Shown here in pieces: positions 49,144 through 58,862 of a stretch of 64,000 bases of DNA. The DNA is from Mojavia pulchra JT2-VF2. GTDB taxonomy: Bacteria; Cyanobacteriota; Cyanobacteriia; Cyanobacteriales; Nostocaceae. Both the position numbers and the translations under genes were made by a program. The number at the start of each line of letters is the position of its first letter. The first letter of the stretch is position 1. The notes below the pieces were generated by a model. The model saw nothing but the letters and a program-made list of their open reading frames with translations. It did no database searches and was not told the DNA's origin. The stretch covers positions 42,991-106,990 of the forward strand of contig JAHHHN010000022.1 in NCBI GenBank assembly GCA_019359325.1. Reading direction: 5' to 3'.

Positions 49144-50292
49144 CTACTTCGCTTGAATTGGCGTTAGAGATACGCCCCGATAATAATGTCCTAAAATTTG
49201 CAGGTGGTTTGCTCCTCGCTGGGCGAGATTATAAGCTCCCCATTGGCTCATACCTAAACCATGACCGTAGCCAAGCCCTTGAAGAATAAAGCTACCATCT
49301 GCCCCCTTGCTAACGTTGAAACGGGTACTTTTGAGCCTGAGTGCAGTACGTACATCCTCACCCTGTAGCATTTTCGTACCTTTGTCGCCGAGTATTTTTA
49401 AGGCTTTAACACTACGGAAAGGCGAGAAAGCTTCTGGAATCATATCTTTGACATTGCCTACACCAGAAATTCTGGAACTAATTTCCGCAGGAGAGAAGGT
49501 TTTCACCCAATTGCACTCGCGGATATTTTGATCGTAGTCTTGAACAGCACGCAGGTAGGGGAGGGCATTTCCCCAAACATCTTCGACGTTTTCTGTGTGT
49601 CCCCCAGAACAAGCGTGGAATACCGAAAGAATAATCTTATTTTTGTAGGTTAGTACCTGCCCTGCTGTAGCATCGACTGCGGTATAAGTACCAGGAGATT
49701 CGCTGCTGACACCTTTATAAATTTGCCAACGATCTGGGCTAGCGCCTAAATCGTAAATGGGATTGCTATTGCGCTGCTTTTCTCGCTCGTAAAGGGCATA
49801 GGTGCGGGCGGCGATCGCTTGGGCTTTCAAGGCTTCTTGAGGCCACTTGGCGTCCATTTCGCCACCGATGACGCTGTAAAGATATTCTTCCAAGTCAACC
49901 CAGTTAACAGCGGTTAAGCCTTTTTCTGTGGGAACGACGAGAGTTCTACCCCGATACCAGCGATCGCCAATATAAACAAATCCCTTACCTGCCGGCTCAA
50001 TCCAAAATAAACCAGACTGCCACTTATCCAAAGCGACTCCACCAGGAACGGCTTGGGCATAAAACGCATTCATCGCTGGTAATTGACCAAGAGTCCGACC
50101 GACACTATCCTTGACCGTTGCAGTTGTAGAACTACCAACTCTGACTTGATTGACACCCCTCTCAATTGCTACACGCAGAATTACAGATGCTTGAGCTGGT
50201 GCAACTAAAGCAATCCACAGAAGAATACTTAGCCACCAATGACGTCCTTTAATCTGGGAAAATAGAGAGCCTAATAACAGTTGGAATTTCAT
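49144..50292 (-). CDS. SpoIID/LytB domain protein
   Basis: 382 residues. The signal peptide/anchor covers residues ~17-36 (HWWLSILLWIALVAPAQAS). The SpoIID domain is clear: YLYSVIGGEMDAKWPQEALKAQAIAARTYAL, then ACSGGHTENVEDVWG and GLGYGHGLGMSQWGAYNLAQRG near the end. SpoIID proteins are lytic transglycosylases acting on denuded glycan in Bacillus; cyanobacterial versions are exported and probably act on peptidoglycan. The family glutamate in GGEMDAKWP is present. Likely monocistronic. Confidence 0.93.
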   Translation of the reverse strand: MKFQLLLGSLFSQIKGRHWWLSILLWIALVAPAQASVILRVAIERGVNQVRVGSSTTATVKDSVGRTLGQLPAMNAFYAQAVPGGVALDKWQSGLFWIEPAGKGFVYIGDRWYRGRTLVVPTEKGLTAVNWVDLEEYLYSVIGGEMDAKWPQEALKAQAIAARTYALYEREKQRNSNPIYDLGASPDRWQIYKGVSSESPGTYTAVDATAGQVLTYKNKIILSVFHACSGGHTENVEDVWGNALPYLRAVQDYDQNIRECNWVKTFSPAEISSRISGVGNVKDMIPEAFSPFRSVKALKILGDKGTKMLQGEDVRTALRLKSTRFNVSKGADGSFILQGLGYGHGLGMSQWGAYNLAQRGANHLQILGHYYRGVSLTPIQAK

Positions 50293-50830
50293 GCTGATTG
50301 TCTAATCACCTAGTATCTGTTTAAACTTGGTTTTACAGTAGTTTCTGAAAGATAGCAGCAGAACTTACTAATTTAGCTCCACTACCTTAAACAAAAAACT
50401 CACTTGGCAAGAGGGTTTTTGTTTCCTCTCTCAAATTGATTTTCTTTAAGCATCTGTAGTTTTCACATTATCTCTATCATAGGAAGTACAAATCAAAGAG
50501 ACAGGTTTGAAAACACAGGTAGTTCCCACCTTTTACCCATTATGCATAAGGATTGGGGATTGGGGACTGGGGATTAGGGACAAGGGGACAAGGGGATGGG
50601 GACTGGGGACTGGGGACAAGGGGACAAGGGGACTGGGGACTGGGGACTGGGGACTGGGGACAAGGGGACAAGGAGAGTAACTAAGTAACTATTAACTCAG
50701 AACTCAGAACTCAGCACTTGAGAATTAGGCCGAAAGGTACAAATTTGAGGAATAGTGGGTAGTCTCGGCATATGTACTGTTTGTACTAGTACAATGCAGT
50801 TAGTTGTAAATAAAGCTGTGAACTAAGAGA
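50293..50830. other. Gap with STRR array and ACTCAG heptamers
   Basis: 50545-50680 is packed with GGGGATT, GGGGACT and GGGGACAA runs. AACTCAGAACTCAGAACTCA follows at 50695-50714. The remaining DNA should hold the promoters of both divergent neighbours. Confidence 0.6.
50544..50680. repeat. STRR array, G-rich on plus
   Basis: GGGGATTGGGGACTGGGG-type runs mixed with GGGGACAAGG. Many four-G tracts are spaced by three or four bases. Confidence 0.9.
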
Positions 50831-52252
50831 ATGTTGGAGAGTGTGGTTACCATAAGCGATCGCCCTGCGGAAAAGATACCAGCAGGTGGCAGTGACCCAG
50901 ATTATTTCGACTGCAAAGAGGTATGGTATCCCGTCTATTATGTCGATGATCTGAATAAGTCGCAGCCGATGCCTTTTACACTACTTGGCAGAGATATTGT
51001 GATTTGGTGGGACAAGCAAACCGATCAATGGAGAGCATTTGCCGATCAATGTCCCCACCGTCTAGCGCCACTCTCAGAAGGTAGGATTAGTGAGGATGGA
51101 CTGTTAGAATGTCCTTATCACGGCTGGGCTTTTTCTGGATCTGGCAGCTGCGATCGCATCCCACAGCAGGTTGCAGGGGGAACAGCAGAGACTTCCCGAC
51201 GTGCTTGTGTAGCATCGTTACCGACAACTGAACGGCAGGGATTATTGTTTGTCTATCCTGGACAATCAGAGAACGCAGACAAAACCAAGGTTCCCATTGT
51301 CGAGCCATTAGAAGAATCACCGTCAGAATGGATCTGCCTCAATACATTTAGAGATTTACCCTACGATGCGCTGACGCTGCTAGAAAATGTACTTGATTCC
51401 AGCCATTTACCTTTTACACATCACCGCTCGGTAGGTAACAGAGTCAACGCCAGTGCTGTAGAGTTAGAGGTGATTGCCTCTGGTAAACAAGGCTTCGCAG
51501 GCGTCTGGGAAGAAGGGCCTCGCCGCGGTAAGCTGGGACGGCAAGACACAACATTTATTGCCCCAGGTTTGATGTGGCACGACTTGACTTCTAAGCAATT
51601 TGGCAGAACTTTGACAGTCGTATACGCTACACCTATTCGCAAGGGTGAGTGCCGCATTTTTGCCCGCTTTCCCTTCAAATTTTCTTCCAAACTCCCTGGT
51701 TTGTTCATGAAGTTGACACCGCGTTGGTACTCCCACATTGGGCAAAATGGAGTTTTGGAAGATGACCAAATTTTCTTACACTATCAAGAGCGTTACTTAG
51801 AAGCTAAAGGTGGCAGCACTAACTTTGTTAAGGCTTTCTACCTCCCAACCAAAGCAGACAGCTTCATCTTTGAGTTACGCCAGTGGGTAAACCAGTTCAA
51901 GGCAGACCCATTTCCTGGAGAAACTTTGCCACCAAGATTATCCAAAGAGAAACTGCTGGATCGTTATCATTCCCATACCAAGAAGTGTGCTAGCTGTAGC
52001 AAAGCATTAACCAGGATTCAGCAACTTAAATTTTGGTGTGCAATTATAACTGCGATCGCCTGGACAATTTCACCACTGTTGGCGTTTTTCGTTGGCGACA
52101 CATCATTGCTAGCCAAGATATTCTTGACAGTAACGCCCCTTGCCTTAGGAGCAGCCTGGTTATGGTTGAATAACCTAGAGAAAAAATTCTATGTTGGCAG
52201 AGAAATACCACTGCGTAACCTGCCTGAAAAAACTAAGAATTCACATAAATAA
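50831..52252 (+). CDS. Rieske oxygenase of the pheophorbide a oxygenase (PaO/TIC55) family
   Basis: 473 residues. Rieske [2Fe-2S] ligands Cys74/His76 (CPHR) and Cys94/His97 (CPYHGW). The mononuclear-iron region shows ENVLDSSHLPFTHH (E/D-x2-H-x4-H type). The C-terminal part has KCASCSK (CxxC, a PaO/TIC55 hallmark) and two membrane helices (~395-440). Plant relatives open the chlorophyll ring or act on other tetrapyrroles and lipids; in cyanobacteria the substrates are not settled. Membrane-bound. The gene stands alone after an STRR-filled gap. Confidence 0.92.
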   Translation: MLESVVTISDRPAEKIPAGGSDPDYFDCKEVWYPVYYVDDLNKSQPMPFTLLGRDIVIWWDKQTDQWRAFADQCPHRLAPLSEGRISEDGLLECPYHGWAFSGSGSCDRIPQQVAGGTAETSRRACVASLPTTERQGLLFVYPGQSENADKTKVPIVEPLEESPSEWICLNTFRDLPYDALTLLENVLDSSHLPFTHHRSVGNRVNASAVELEVIASGKQGFAGVWEEGPRRGKLGRQDTTFIAPGLMWHDLTSKQFGRTLTVVYATPIRKGECRIFARFPFKFSSKLPGLFMKLTPRWYSHIGQNGVLEDDQIFLHYQERYLEAKGGSTNFVKAFYLPTKADSFIFELRQWVNQFKADPFPGETLPPRLSKEKLLDRYHSHTKKCASCSKALTRIQQLKFWCAIITAIAWTISPLLAFFVGDTSLLAKIFLTVTPLALGAAWLWLNNLEKKFYVGREIPLRNLPEKTKNSHK

Positions 52253-52566
52253 CTCTCGTAGGGAAGAGCGCGATCGCTAATATTTTTATGAGATTTATAG
52301 TTCATTAAAAATCATAGTAGTCTAAGTTACAGGTTAATTTTATATAGCTACTAAAGAATAGCTAAATACTCTGTTTTCTAGTTTGAATCCCTCCTTACGA
52401 TAGAGATAAACTCACAGAATCTAAGTTGAATAGAAAGTGTTATATCTTGCCAATCAACTGAATTGAGAAACCATCTATTTATTTTCTCAACAAGTTGGCG
52501 GCAGTATTATTCACTTAACAGATTGAATTCTGTGAAGACCTGCAATCATCGAAGGAAAAAAAGAAT
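52253..52566. other. AT-rich gap, nothing recognised
   Basis: 314 bp. GAAGGAAAAA lies just before the next ATG. No repeats and no RNA gene seen. Confidence 0.4.
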
Positions 52567-53046
52567 ATGGCAAACACCGACGCGGCAAAAATGACAGAGC
52601 GTTTTTGCGCTTTGAGCATTGGAATTATCTTCTTTCTGGTAGGTTTCGCTGGATTTATACCAGCTTTAGTCTCTTTACCGGGAAGCAGCGAATCTTATAT
52701 TCCACTTAGTGAATCTCATAGCGCTTACGCTGCGGGATTTGGCTTTATATTTGGGGCATTTCCCACCAATTTCTTGCATAACATAGTACGCTGCGGCGTA
52801 GGCTTGTGGGGGATTGCTTCTTTCAACAGTGCTAGCAGCGCCCGCATATTCAATCGCAGTTTTGCCATAGCTTATGTTGTGCTGGCAATCATGGGATTGA
52901 TACCATTGGCCAAAACATTTTTCGGTTTCATGCCATTGTTTGGTAACAATGTTTGGTTTAATGCTCTAGCTGCGATCGCAGCTTTTTACTATGGCATTAT
53001 CATCCCAGCTAAAGTAGAAGGCGTTAGTGTATCGCAAAGTAGCTAA
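52567..53046 (+). CDS. DUF4383 membrane protein
   Basis: 159 residues, four membrane helices (~15-36, ~58-85, ~97-117, ~127-150). Blocks GIIFFLVGFAGFIPAL, FGFIFGAFPTNFLHNIVRCGVGLWGI and NVWFNALAAIAAFYYGI fit the DUF4383 family, whose role is unknown. It is monocistronic. Confidence 0.88.
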   Translation: MANTDAAKMTERFCALSIGIIFFLVGFAGFIPALVSLPGSSESYIPLSESHSAYAAGFGFIFGAFPTNFLHNIVRCGVGLWGIASFNSASSARIFNRSFAIAYVVLAIMGLIPLAKTFFGFMPLFGNNVWFNALAAIAAFYYGIIIPAKVEGVSVSQSS

Positions 53047-53156
53047 TATCTACTGCTACTCTGTTTAAGTTGGGTGTAGGGAAACTCTCACCACACCCTA
53101 CACCCTGTCTCGAAGAATGAAATTTATTATTTGGAATACTAGTTTTAAGCGTTATT

Positions 53157-53795
53157 TTAAGCGGATTGTTCGTCAAAATTAGGCGCAACAACAATTCCAA
53201 CAAGAACTCGTAGTAATTCTTCTAATTCTTCAGGAACGCGATAGAGTTTTAAGTCTTGAGAAATGAGTTTTTCTTGACGGTGAAATATGCCAAACCGCCA
53301 ATCTTCTCCTGTAGTAACAGCACCATAAAGAAGAGGTGTTTCTGATTGTGTCCATTGGTCAAGTGCAATCAATTCTACTGCAAGTTGGGTAAATCCCCGA
53401 CCTAAATCAGATTGTTTAGCTTCAACTACTAACATTCCCACATTACTGTTGATGTAGTAGTCAAAGCTACCCTTTAGCTGTTCATTCACATTAATAGGAT
53501 ATTCAATATTTAATTGGGTTTGAGTTTCTGCACAAACTTCTAATAAGGTAGGAGCAATTAATATCTCCCGTCTTGCCATTTCGCTGATCGGGTTAACGTA
53601 GGCTAAATTTCTTTGCAAATAGTGGCTCAAAAAATCTAAACATTTAAGCTCACCTGCATATTTTGGTAAATCAAGCCGCTTGCGTTCATAAGTACAATTA
53701 AATTCTGCAAGGATGTCAGCTGGCGTATAGGGCAATTCAAAATATTTGCTAAATGTATAGCTTGTACCTGGTTGCAGAATGCGTGGGCGGTTCAT
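53157..53795 (-). CDS. PD-(D/E)XK nuclease-like protein
   Basis: 212 residues. The likely core is GSFDYYINSNVGMLVVEAKQSD, with Asp and a Glu-x-Lys, followed by GFTQLAVELIAL, the helix typical of restriction-endonuclease-like folds. No methyltransferase or specificity gene is near. It lies 11 bp downstream of the GAF-LuxR gene on the same strand, so it is probably co-transcribed. The target is unknown; it could be a host-repair or defence nuclease, or a non-catalytic relative. Confidence 0.65.
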   Translation of the reverse strand: MNRPRILQPGTSYTFSKYFELPYTPADILAEFNCTYERKRLDLPKYAGELKCLDFLSHYLQRNLAYVNPISEMARREILIAPTLLEVCAETQTQLNIEYPINVNEQLKGSFDYYINSNVGMLVVEAKQSDLGRGFTQLAVELIALDQWTQSETPLLYGAVTTGEDWRFGIFHRQEKLISQDLKLYRVPEELEELLRVLVGIVVAPNFDEQSA

Positions 53796-53806
53796 AAAAT
53801 CACCTT

Positions 53807-54478
53807 TTATGAAGCCAAAACATCTTGCAACTTCGCCACCATTTCTGCCCGTGCTGAAACTTCTAACTTGCGGAACATTCTTTTCAGAGCTTGTTTAACA
53901 GAATTTTGGGTAATCCAGAGTTTTGCCCCAATTTCTGCGTTGGTTAAACCCTGTGCTACCAACTCGGCAATTTCTAATTCACGCGGTGTCAGGCGACTTA
54001 CTAAAGGTGAATTTAAAGTTGTGGGTTTCGCGCGGAGGGTGGCAAGTTTGGCTGAGATGTGAATGCATAAAGCACTCAAATCGGCTAAATCGTTACCATC
54101 AAAGGCTGGATGTCCCTTCGCACGAGCCAAGTTCAGTGTTCCTACAAGACGACCATCACAGATAATCGGGCCAGTCATCACGTGTTCGTGGTCGTGGCGG
54201 GGGCAAATATCCTTCCAATCTTCTGGAGATAATATTAATTGCTCATGAGCGGGAGCGTGACGTTCAGCCACATAGCGCCCTACCGGATTACCTTGTAAGC
54301 ATACGGCTGGAATACCTGGAACATCAATCTCAGTTTTTGACTGGTCATCTCTAAGATAGAGACCCCAATGTTGCACGCCAAAATGCTCGCCAAGCGTGTC
54401 CATGAGAGCTTGTTTAAGTTCTTGCTCATTGCGGACATTGGCGATCGCACTAAATGCAGCATGAAGAGAATTAGCCAT
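53807..54478 (-). CDS. GAF-LuxR type transcriptional regulator
   Basis: 223 residues. The N-terminal GAF-like sensor (~1-150) includes HEHVMTGPIICDGRLVGTLN. The C-terminal LuxR/FixJ helix-turn-helix (~160-220) is LTPRELEIAELVAQGLTNAEIGAKLWITQNSVKQALKR (split in two by family consensus turn). No receiver domain. It is divergent from the DUF3386 gene across 101 bp, so it may control it. It heads a likely two-gene unit with the PD-(D/E)XK gene. Confidence 0.88.
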   Translation of the reverse strand: MANSLHAAFSAIANVRNEQELKQALMDTLGEHFGVQHWGLYLRDDQSKTEIDVPGIPAVCLQGNPVGRYVAERHAPAHEQLILSPEDWKDICPRHDHEHVMTGPIICDGRLVGTLNLARAKGHPAFDGNDLADLSALCIHISAKLATLRAKPTTLNSPLVSRLTPRELEIAELVAQGLTNAEIGAKLWITQNSVKQALKRMFRKLEVSARAEMVAKLQDVLAS

Positions 54479-54579
54479 AAGTGTACCCAGTTGGGGACTA
54501 TGCGGGGCTTCACAATTACTTCTATGCTAATACCAGCAAAGATAAAAAGCTAATATCACTAGTCGCTATAGGTGAATAC

Positions 54580-55236
54580 ATGACAGTTACACAGATTTCT
54601 GCTCAGGAACTTTTCCGGGCTGCTTATGAAAATCGTTACACTTGGGACAAGAATTTTCCTGGGTACACCGCCGATATCACCTTTAAGTATGACGATCAAG
54701 TTATTACAGGTAAAGTAATCATCAGCGCCAATCTCAAGGCGGAAGTGTTGGATGTAGAGGACGAACAAGCAAGCAAGGCGATTCACGGACAAGCTTGGGA
54801 AATCGCAATTCACCGTATCCGTCGTTCCTTTGAAGATACTCACAGCGCAAACACCTTTAGCTATGGCGCTACTGACGAAAATGGTGCTGTTGAAATTTTA
54901 GTTGGTGGTAAAGCTGACGGCGATAAATACAAAGTCCGCAATAATGAAGTCTGCCACGTTCACCGCCTAATTCACGGTACTTTTGTGACAATCGACACCT
55001 TTAGCAGTCACCAGACTGGAGAAGGTTATCTGTCTCATACCTACGATTCTGTATATAATGACCCGAAAACCGGCGAACAAAAGGGTGGTAGAAGCGAGTT
55101 TACCGATGAATACGAAAAAGTTGGTAAGTATTTCATTCTCAATCGCCGGGAAATTCGCACCGAGACAGAAGGGAAAGTATCAACTCAGGAATTTATCTTC
55201 TCTAACATCAAGTTGTTAGAACCTGTTGCTGCTTAA
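54580..55236 (+). CDS. DUF3386 family protein
   Basis: 218 residues from the ATG at 54580; an upstream in-frame extension to 54481 overlaps the divergent promoter and is rejected. The typical DUF3386 start is FRAAYENRYTWDKNFPGYTA, followed by a beta-rich body and CHVHRLIHGTFVTIDTF. Cytoplasmic, role unknown, nearly confined to cyanobacteria as far as I know. Divergent from the GAF-LuxR gene. Confidence 0.88.
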   Translation: MTVTQISAQELFRAAYENRYTWDKNFPGYTADITFKYDDQVITGKVIISANLKAEVLDVEDEQASKAIHGQAWEIAIHRIRRSFEDTHSANTFSYGATDENGAVEILVGGKADGDKYKVRNNEVCHVHRLIHGTFVTIDTFSSHQTGEGYLSHTYDSVYNDPKTGEQKGGRSEFTDEYEKVGKYFILNRREIRTETEGKVSTQEFIFSNIKLLEPVAA

Positions 55237-55348
55237 TAAGTAATGTAGCCCATCAAAACCTGGATATGGTGGGCAATGCCCACCCTACTTTTTAATATTA
55301 GTGTAAGCGATCGCATCTTTAAGTTGGTGTGATCGCTTTTATTTTTGG

Positions 55349-55596
55349 CGTTCCGAGTTCCAAGCACGAAATTTCAAGTGAAAAGCTCTGTCTTTCGTGT
55401 TCCAAGCTCGAACTTTTGAGAAAAAAGCTTGGTTTTTTGTGTTCTGAAGTCGAAGTTCCGAGTAAAAAGCTCGGTCATTTGTGTTCTGAAGTCGAAGTTC
55501 CGAGAAAAAAGCTTGGTCTTTCGTGTTCTAATCTCGAAGTTTCGAGAAAAAAGCTTGGTCTTTCGTGTTCAAAGCTCGGAGTTCCAAGTTCTAATG
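55349..55596 (+). repeat. Tandem repeat array D, 42-bp unit (2 x 21)
   Basis: About six units, clearest at 55421-55588. Halves start AAAAAAGCTTGGTCTTTCGT and GTTCTAATCTCGAAGTTTCG (each 21). A 127-codon plus frame would repeat RKKLGLSCSNLEVS. Sequence is unrelated to arrays A, B, C, E but has the same 42/21 period. It follows the DUF3386 gene. Confidence 0.85.
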
Positions 55597-56115
55597 TCAA
55601 TTCACTGCAAAGATATGTTGACGCGCAAGGAATAAAAACGAACCACAAAGGACGCAAAGAACACGAAGAAAGAAAATATAGAGAGAATTTGGTGCAGCTT
55701 TACAAAAGATGAGGGGGAAACTAATACCAATTCACGAAAATCTCGATACATATAGATTTTTTGTAGGGGTTTAGCATTGCTAAACCCTTAGTCACGCATT
55801 TATATCATCATTAAAGTGAAATTGTATGAAAATTAATATTATTTCAGGTTAATAATTATCCTAATACGTGGGGAAGGGCACAGCAATGCTGTGCCCCTAC
55901 GAGAAATCTATATGTATTAGGGTTTTCGTGAAATGGGATAAGAAATAGAAAAAGTGGCGTCTAAGTTTATTTTCTTTAATTGTTAAGTAGCTCAACTCAA
56001 TTAAACCTGAAATGTCATTACGAGCCGAACGCAGTGAAGCGAAGTAATCGCAAAGACTCTATTTTAAGTTTTTCAATGTTGATGTACTTATCATCCACGG
56101 TTTTGCTTAGACACT
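55597..56115. other. Gap with repeat fragments
   Basis: Includes GTAGGGGTTTAGCATTGCTA (near 55763), a second such motif near 55870-55905 (GGGGAAGGGCACAGCAATGC), and a half copy of the TCATTACGAG core motif at 56012-56055. No gene. Confidence 0.5.
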
Positions 56116-57501
56116 TTAAACTACGCGATTTTGGCGAATACACTCTGCATACCATTCAGCACTAGCTTTCGGGATACGTTTTTGCGTTTCGTAGTCTGTA
56201 TATACAATTCCGAAGCGGCGGGAATATCCCCAAGACCACTCGAAATTGTCCATTAGAGTCCATAAAAAGTAACCTCGCAAAGGATAACCTTCAGCGATCG
56301 CACGATGAACTGATTTGAGGTAGGCTCGCAGGTAGACAATTCGATCAGTGTCAATTACTTCACCATTAGAATTGACTTCATCTTCAGCAGCACAACCATT
56401 TTCGGTGATAAAAACTGGTAAATCGTTACGCCCTAATGTTTCGCTGACATGACGAATTGCCCAATAGATACTTTCCGGTAGAATGTACAGCCAAGGCATA
56501 TACATTTTTGGATAAGTTTTGGGAAAGTCGAGGAATTCGTAACCTAATTTGTTATCCGCAGCGCGTACATAAACACCGCTGTAGATATTCAAGCCGATCG
56601 CATCGAGAGGTTGGTAAATTATTTCTAAATCACCAGGCTGAATATCTGGTGCATTTTCGCCTAATAGCTCTAGTATTGCAGGACTGTAAGCACCAGTCAG
56701 AGCCGGAAAGATTACGCCACCATTTTGTCCATAAGTGTGGAATGCTTTTTTAGCTGCTTCAACATTAACAGGAGATTCATTGATGGGAACTGTAACTGTG
56801 AAGTTATCCACCAATGCAACTTTACAAGGAACTGGCGAAGCAGCACGAATCGCTTGACACCCCATACCGTGAGCAAGTAAAGCATGGTGAGAAGTTTGCC
56901 ATACTTCCTTTTGGCTGTTGAGACGCTTACCTGGGGCGTGTGGTGGTTCCTGGTTGACGTCATAACTCATGTGAGTAAAGCAAATAGTTTCGTTGAGAGT
57001 CATCCAGTGGTTAATCCGCGAACCCAATCGACTGACAACCGCAGTCACATAATCAGCATAATCAGACGCTATTTGTCGGTTTTGCCAGGAACCGTATAAA
57101 TCATCGAGTGCTTGCGGTGTGTCCCAGTGGTATAAGGTCGCGTGAGGAGTGATACCATGCTCTAGCAAACAATCGACAAGACGCTTATAAAAATCCACGC
57201 CTTCCTCATTGACGCTACCACGCCCATCGGGAATGATGCGAGACCATGCAATACTGAAGCGATAATGCTTAAGACCTAATTGTGCCATTAACTTTATATC
57301 TTCTTGGTAACGGTGATAGTGGTCGCAAGCAACATCACCTGTATTACCATCCTTAATCCGTCCTGGTGTAGCGCTGAAAGTATCCCAGACGCTTTTTTTA
57401 CGTCCTCTCTCATTGGCTGCTCCTTCAATTTGATAAGCAGCAGTAGCAGTACCCCAATAAAAACCTTCGGGAAATTGGTAAATCATAGGATTTTTTCTCA
57501 T
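56116..57501 (-). CDS. Beta-glucosidase (GH1)
   Basis: 461 residues (an alternative ATG five codons in matches family starts better: MIYQFPEGFYWG). GH1 blocks: FYWGTATAAYQIEGA, RFSIAWSRIIPDG, the acid/base Glu171 (TLNETICF), the nucleophile Glu367 (FITENGCAAED) and GYFLWTLMDNFEWSWGY. It hydrolyses beta-glucosides. No signal peptide, so cytoplasmic. Length is normal. Convergent with the DUF3386 gene and array D. Confidence 0.95.
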   Translation of the reverse strand: MRKNPMIYQFPEGFYWGTATAAYQIEGAANERGRKKSVWDTFSATPGRIKDGNTGDVACDHYHRYQEDIKLMAQLGLKHYRFSIAWSRIIPDGRGSVNEEGVDFYKRLVDCLLEHGITPHATLYHWDTPQALDDLYGSWQNRQIASDYADYVTAVVSRLGSRINHWMTLNETICFTHMSYDVNQEPPHAPGKRLNSQKEVWQTSHHALLAHGMGCQAIRAASPVPCKVALVDNFTVTVPINESPVNVEAAKKAFHTYGQNGGVIFPALTGAYSPAILELLGENAPDIQPGDLEIIYQPLDAIGLNIYSGVYVRAADNKLGYEFLDFPKTYPKMYMPWLYILPESIYWAIRHVSETLGRNDLPVFITENGCAAEDEVNSNGEVIDTDRIVYLRAYLKSVHRAIAEGYPLRGYFLWTLMDNFEWSWGYSRRFGIVYTDYETQKRIPKASAEWYAECIRQNRVV

Positions 57502-57845
57502 ACAGCTTCATTTACAGCGATTTTCAGATGAGTAGACTACGCTGTAAGAACCCACATCCGTGTATCCATACTAATGATTGTGGTTCAAACGCCTAAAAAC
57601 TGCTGTAATTCATCGCATTTAAAGCTTTTAGTGTAGCAATAGCCGCCTTAATTCCACGTTGAAAACTCGGTAATATTCATACTTTGATATATATAGCAAT
57701 CCGATTTGATTTCTGAATCACTCGTAGAGGTAAGGGACTGGGGATTGGGGACTGGGGACTGGGAAGAAGGAATAAAGGTGTACTGAATTTTGTTCAAAAA
57801 TCAAATATGAGTCCTATAGCAGTCTTAAATGATGCGTGAATAATA
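57502..57845. other. Gap with short STRR patch
   Basis: A G-rich heptamer patch at 57733-57763 (GGGGATTGGGGACTGGGG). No gene. The beta-glucosidase promoter is presumably in the first 100 bp. Confidence 0.5.
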
Positions 57846-57967
57846 AGATCCCCCTAAATCCCCCTTTTAAAGGGGGACTTTGATTCTAGTTCCCCCCTTT
57901 TAAAGGGGGGCTAGGGGGGATCAATAAGTGCCTAAAATCACAGCCAAGCACTTTTCAAACAACCTTT
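57846..57967. mobile_element. Second copy (one-sided) of the 162-bp element
   Basis: GATCCCCCTAAATCCCCC to GGGGGGATC palindrome followed by AATAAGTGCCTAAAATCACA and CACTTTTCAAACAACCT, matching the right arm of the element at 9184-9345. The left arm is missing or diverged. Confidence 0.75.
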
Positions 57968-57989
57968 TACAATCATTTTTTAGAACTTC

Positions 57990-58733
57990 TTAAGCAACTA
58001 CTAACTCAGAATCGGCTTCTGATGGTGCGCCATCTTGAACGAGGGAACGGGTGTCGCCGTTGCGCTGGAGGATACCGCCCACCATTGCTAATAAAGCGTT
58101 GACTTTGCGGGTACGCCATTCATCTATTAGATTTTGCACTTGGTTAGCAGACATCCGCCGTGTCATCGCTTCGTAAAGATAAGCAGCGTGACCGGTTTCA
58201 TCTTGGGCGATGCTTAACATTCCAATTTTGAGGTTACGTGCTGTGGAATCATCATCGGGTAGGACATTCGCCATCCGTGCAAAGTCTTTGCTAGCATCTA
58301 ATTCCAGAATGTAGGTGCTAGCCATAAATACATCCCAGTCAATCACAGCAGGTTTTAGCTGTTCTTGAGCATAGCCTTCATAATATATGGCAAAAAAGGG
58401 ACTGCGCTGTTGTGATTTATTTTGAGATTTTGGTTGGGGTTGGCTTTTAAAATCTATAACTTGTTTATTTAACTGTTTTAAGGCGTGGGCAAAAATTTGA
58501 CCGTGGCGAGTTTCGTCTGCTGCGTGTTTTGTTAGTTTTTCTGCTAGCCATGTATCACCTTCAGCTGCGGCGCGATCGCTTAGTGCTGTCAAAAATGGAA
58601 CGGAGCCAGATTCTGCTAACTGAAACCTTGCGAGGACATCAGGGCGAGTTTTATTATCGCGGATTTGAGCTGCAGAGTAATAAGCGATCGCACCCGAACC
58701 GGCTAGGTGCATGAGGTAAGTGAAGAAATTCAT
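57990..58733 (-). CDS. Ferritin-like di-iron protein
   Basis: 247 residues, helix-rich. Likely di-iron ligands: Glu41 (LAESGS), Glu74-x2-His77 (DETRHGQ) and a second Glu-x2-His in DETGHAAYLYE, the pattern of ferritin-like oxygenases such as MiaE or AurF relatives. The linker ~93-112 is low-complexity (QPQPKSQNKSQQ). It may hydroxylate or oxidise a small substrate or RNA; which is unknown. It is divergent from the thermonuclease-like gene. Confidence 0.75.
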   Translation of the reverse strand: MNFFTYLMHLAGSGAIAYYSAAQIRDNKTRPDVLARFQLAESGSVPFLTALSDRAAAEGDTWLAEKLTKHAADETRHGQIFAHALKQLNKQVIDFKSQPQPKSQNKSQQRSPFFAIYYEGYAQEQLKPAVIDWDVFMASTYILELDASKDFARMANVLPDDDSTARNLKIGMLSIAQDETGHAAYLYEAMTRRMSANQVQNLIDEWRTRKVNALLAMVGGILQRNGDTRSLVQDGAPSEADSELVVA

Positions 58734-58862
58734 GGGAGATTCCCGCTGATGATTGGGAGTTTACTTTTTTTATCCTAGTCTTCCCCAATCGATGATTGCC
58801 CGCAACTGGACATTGTTTTGCTAGTATCATCCTCCAGAGGTAATTTCAATTCAAAATTCAAA

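Noticed and set aside
52385..52420. Possible tRNA T-arm (GTTTGAATCCCTCC)
   Set aside because: No acceptor, D or anticodon stems can be built around it.
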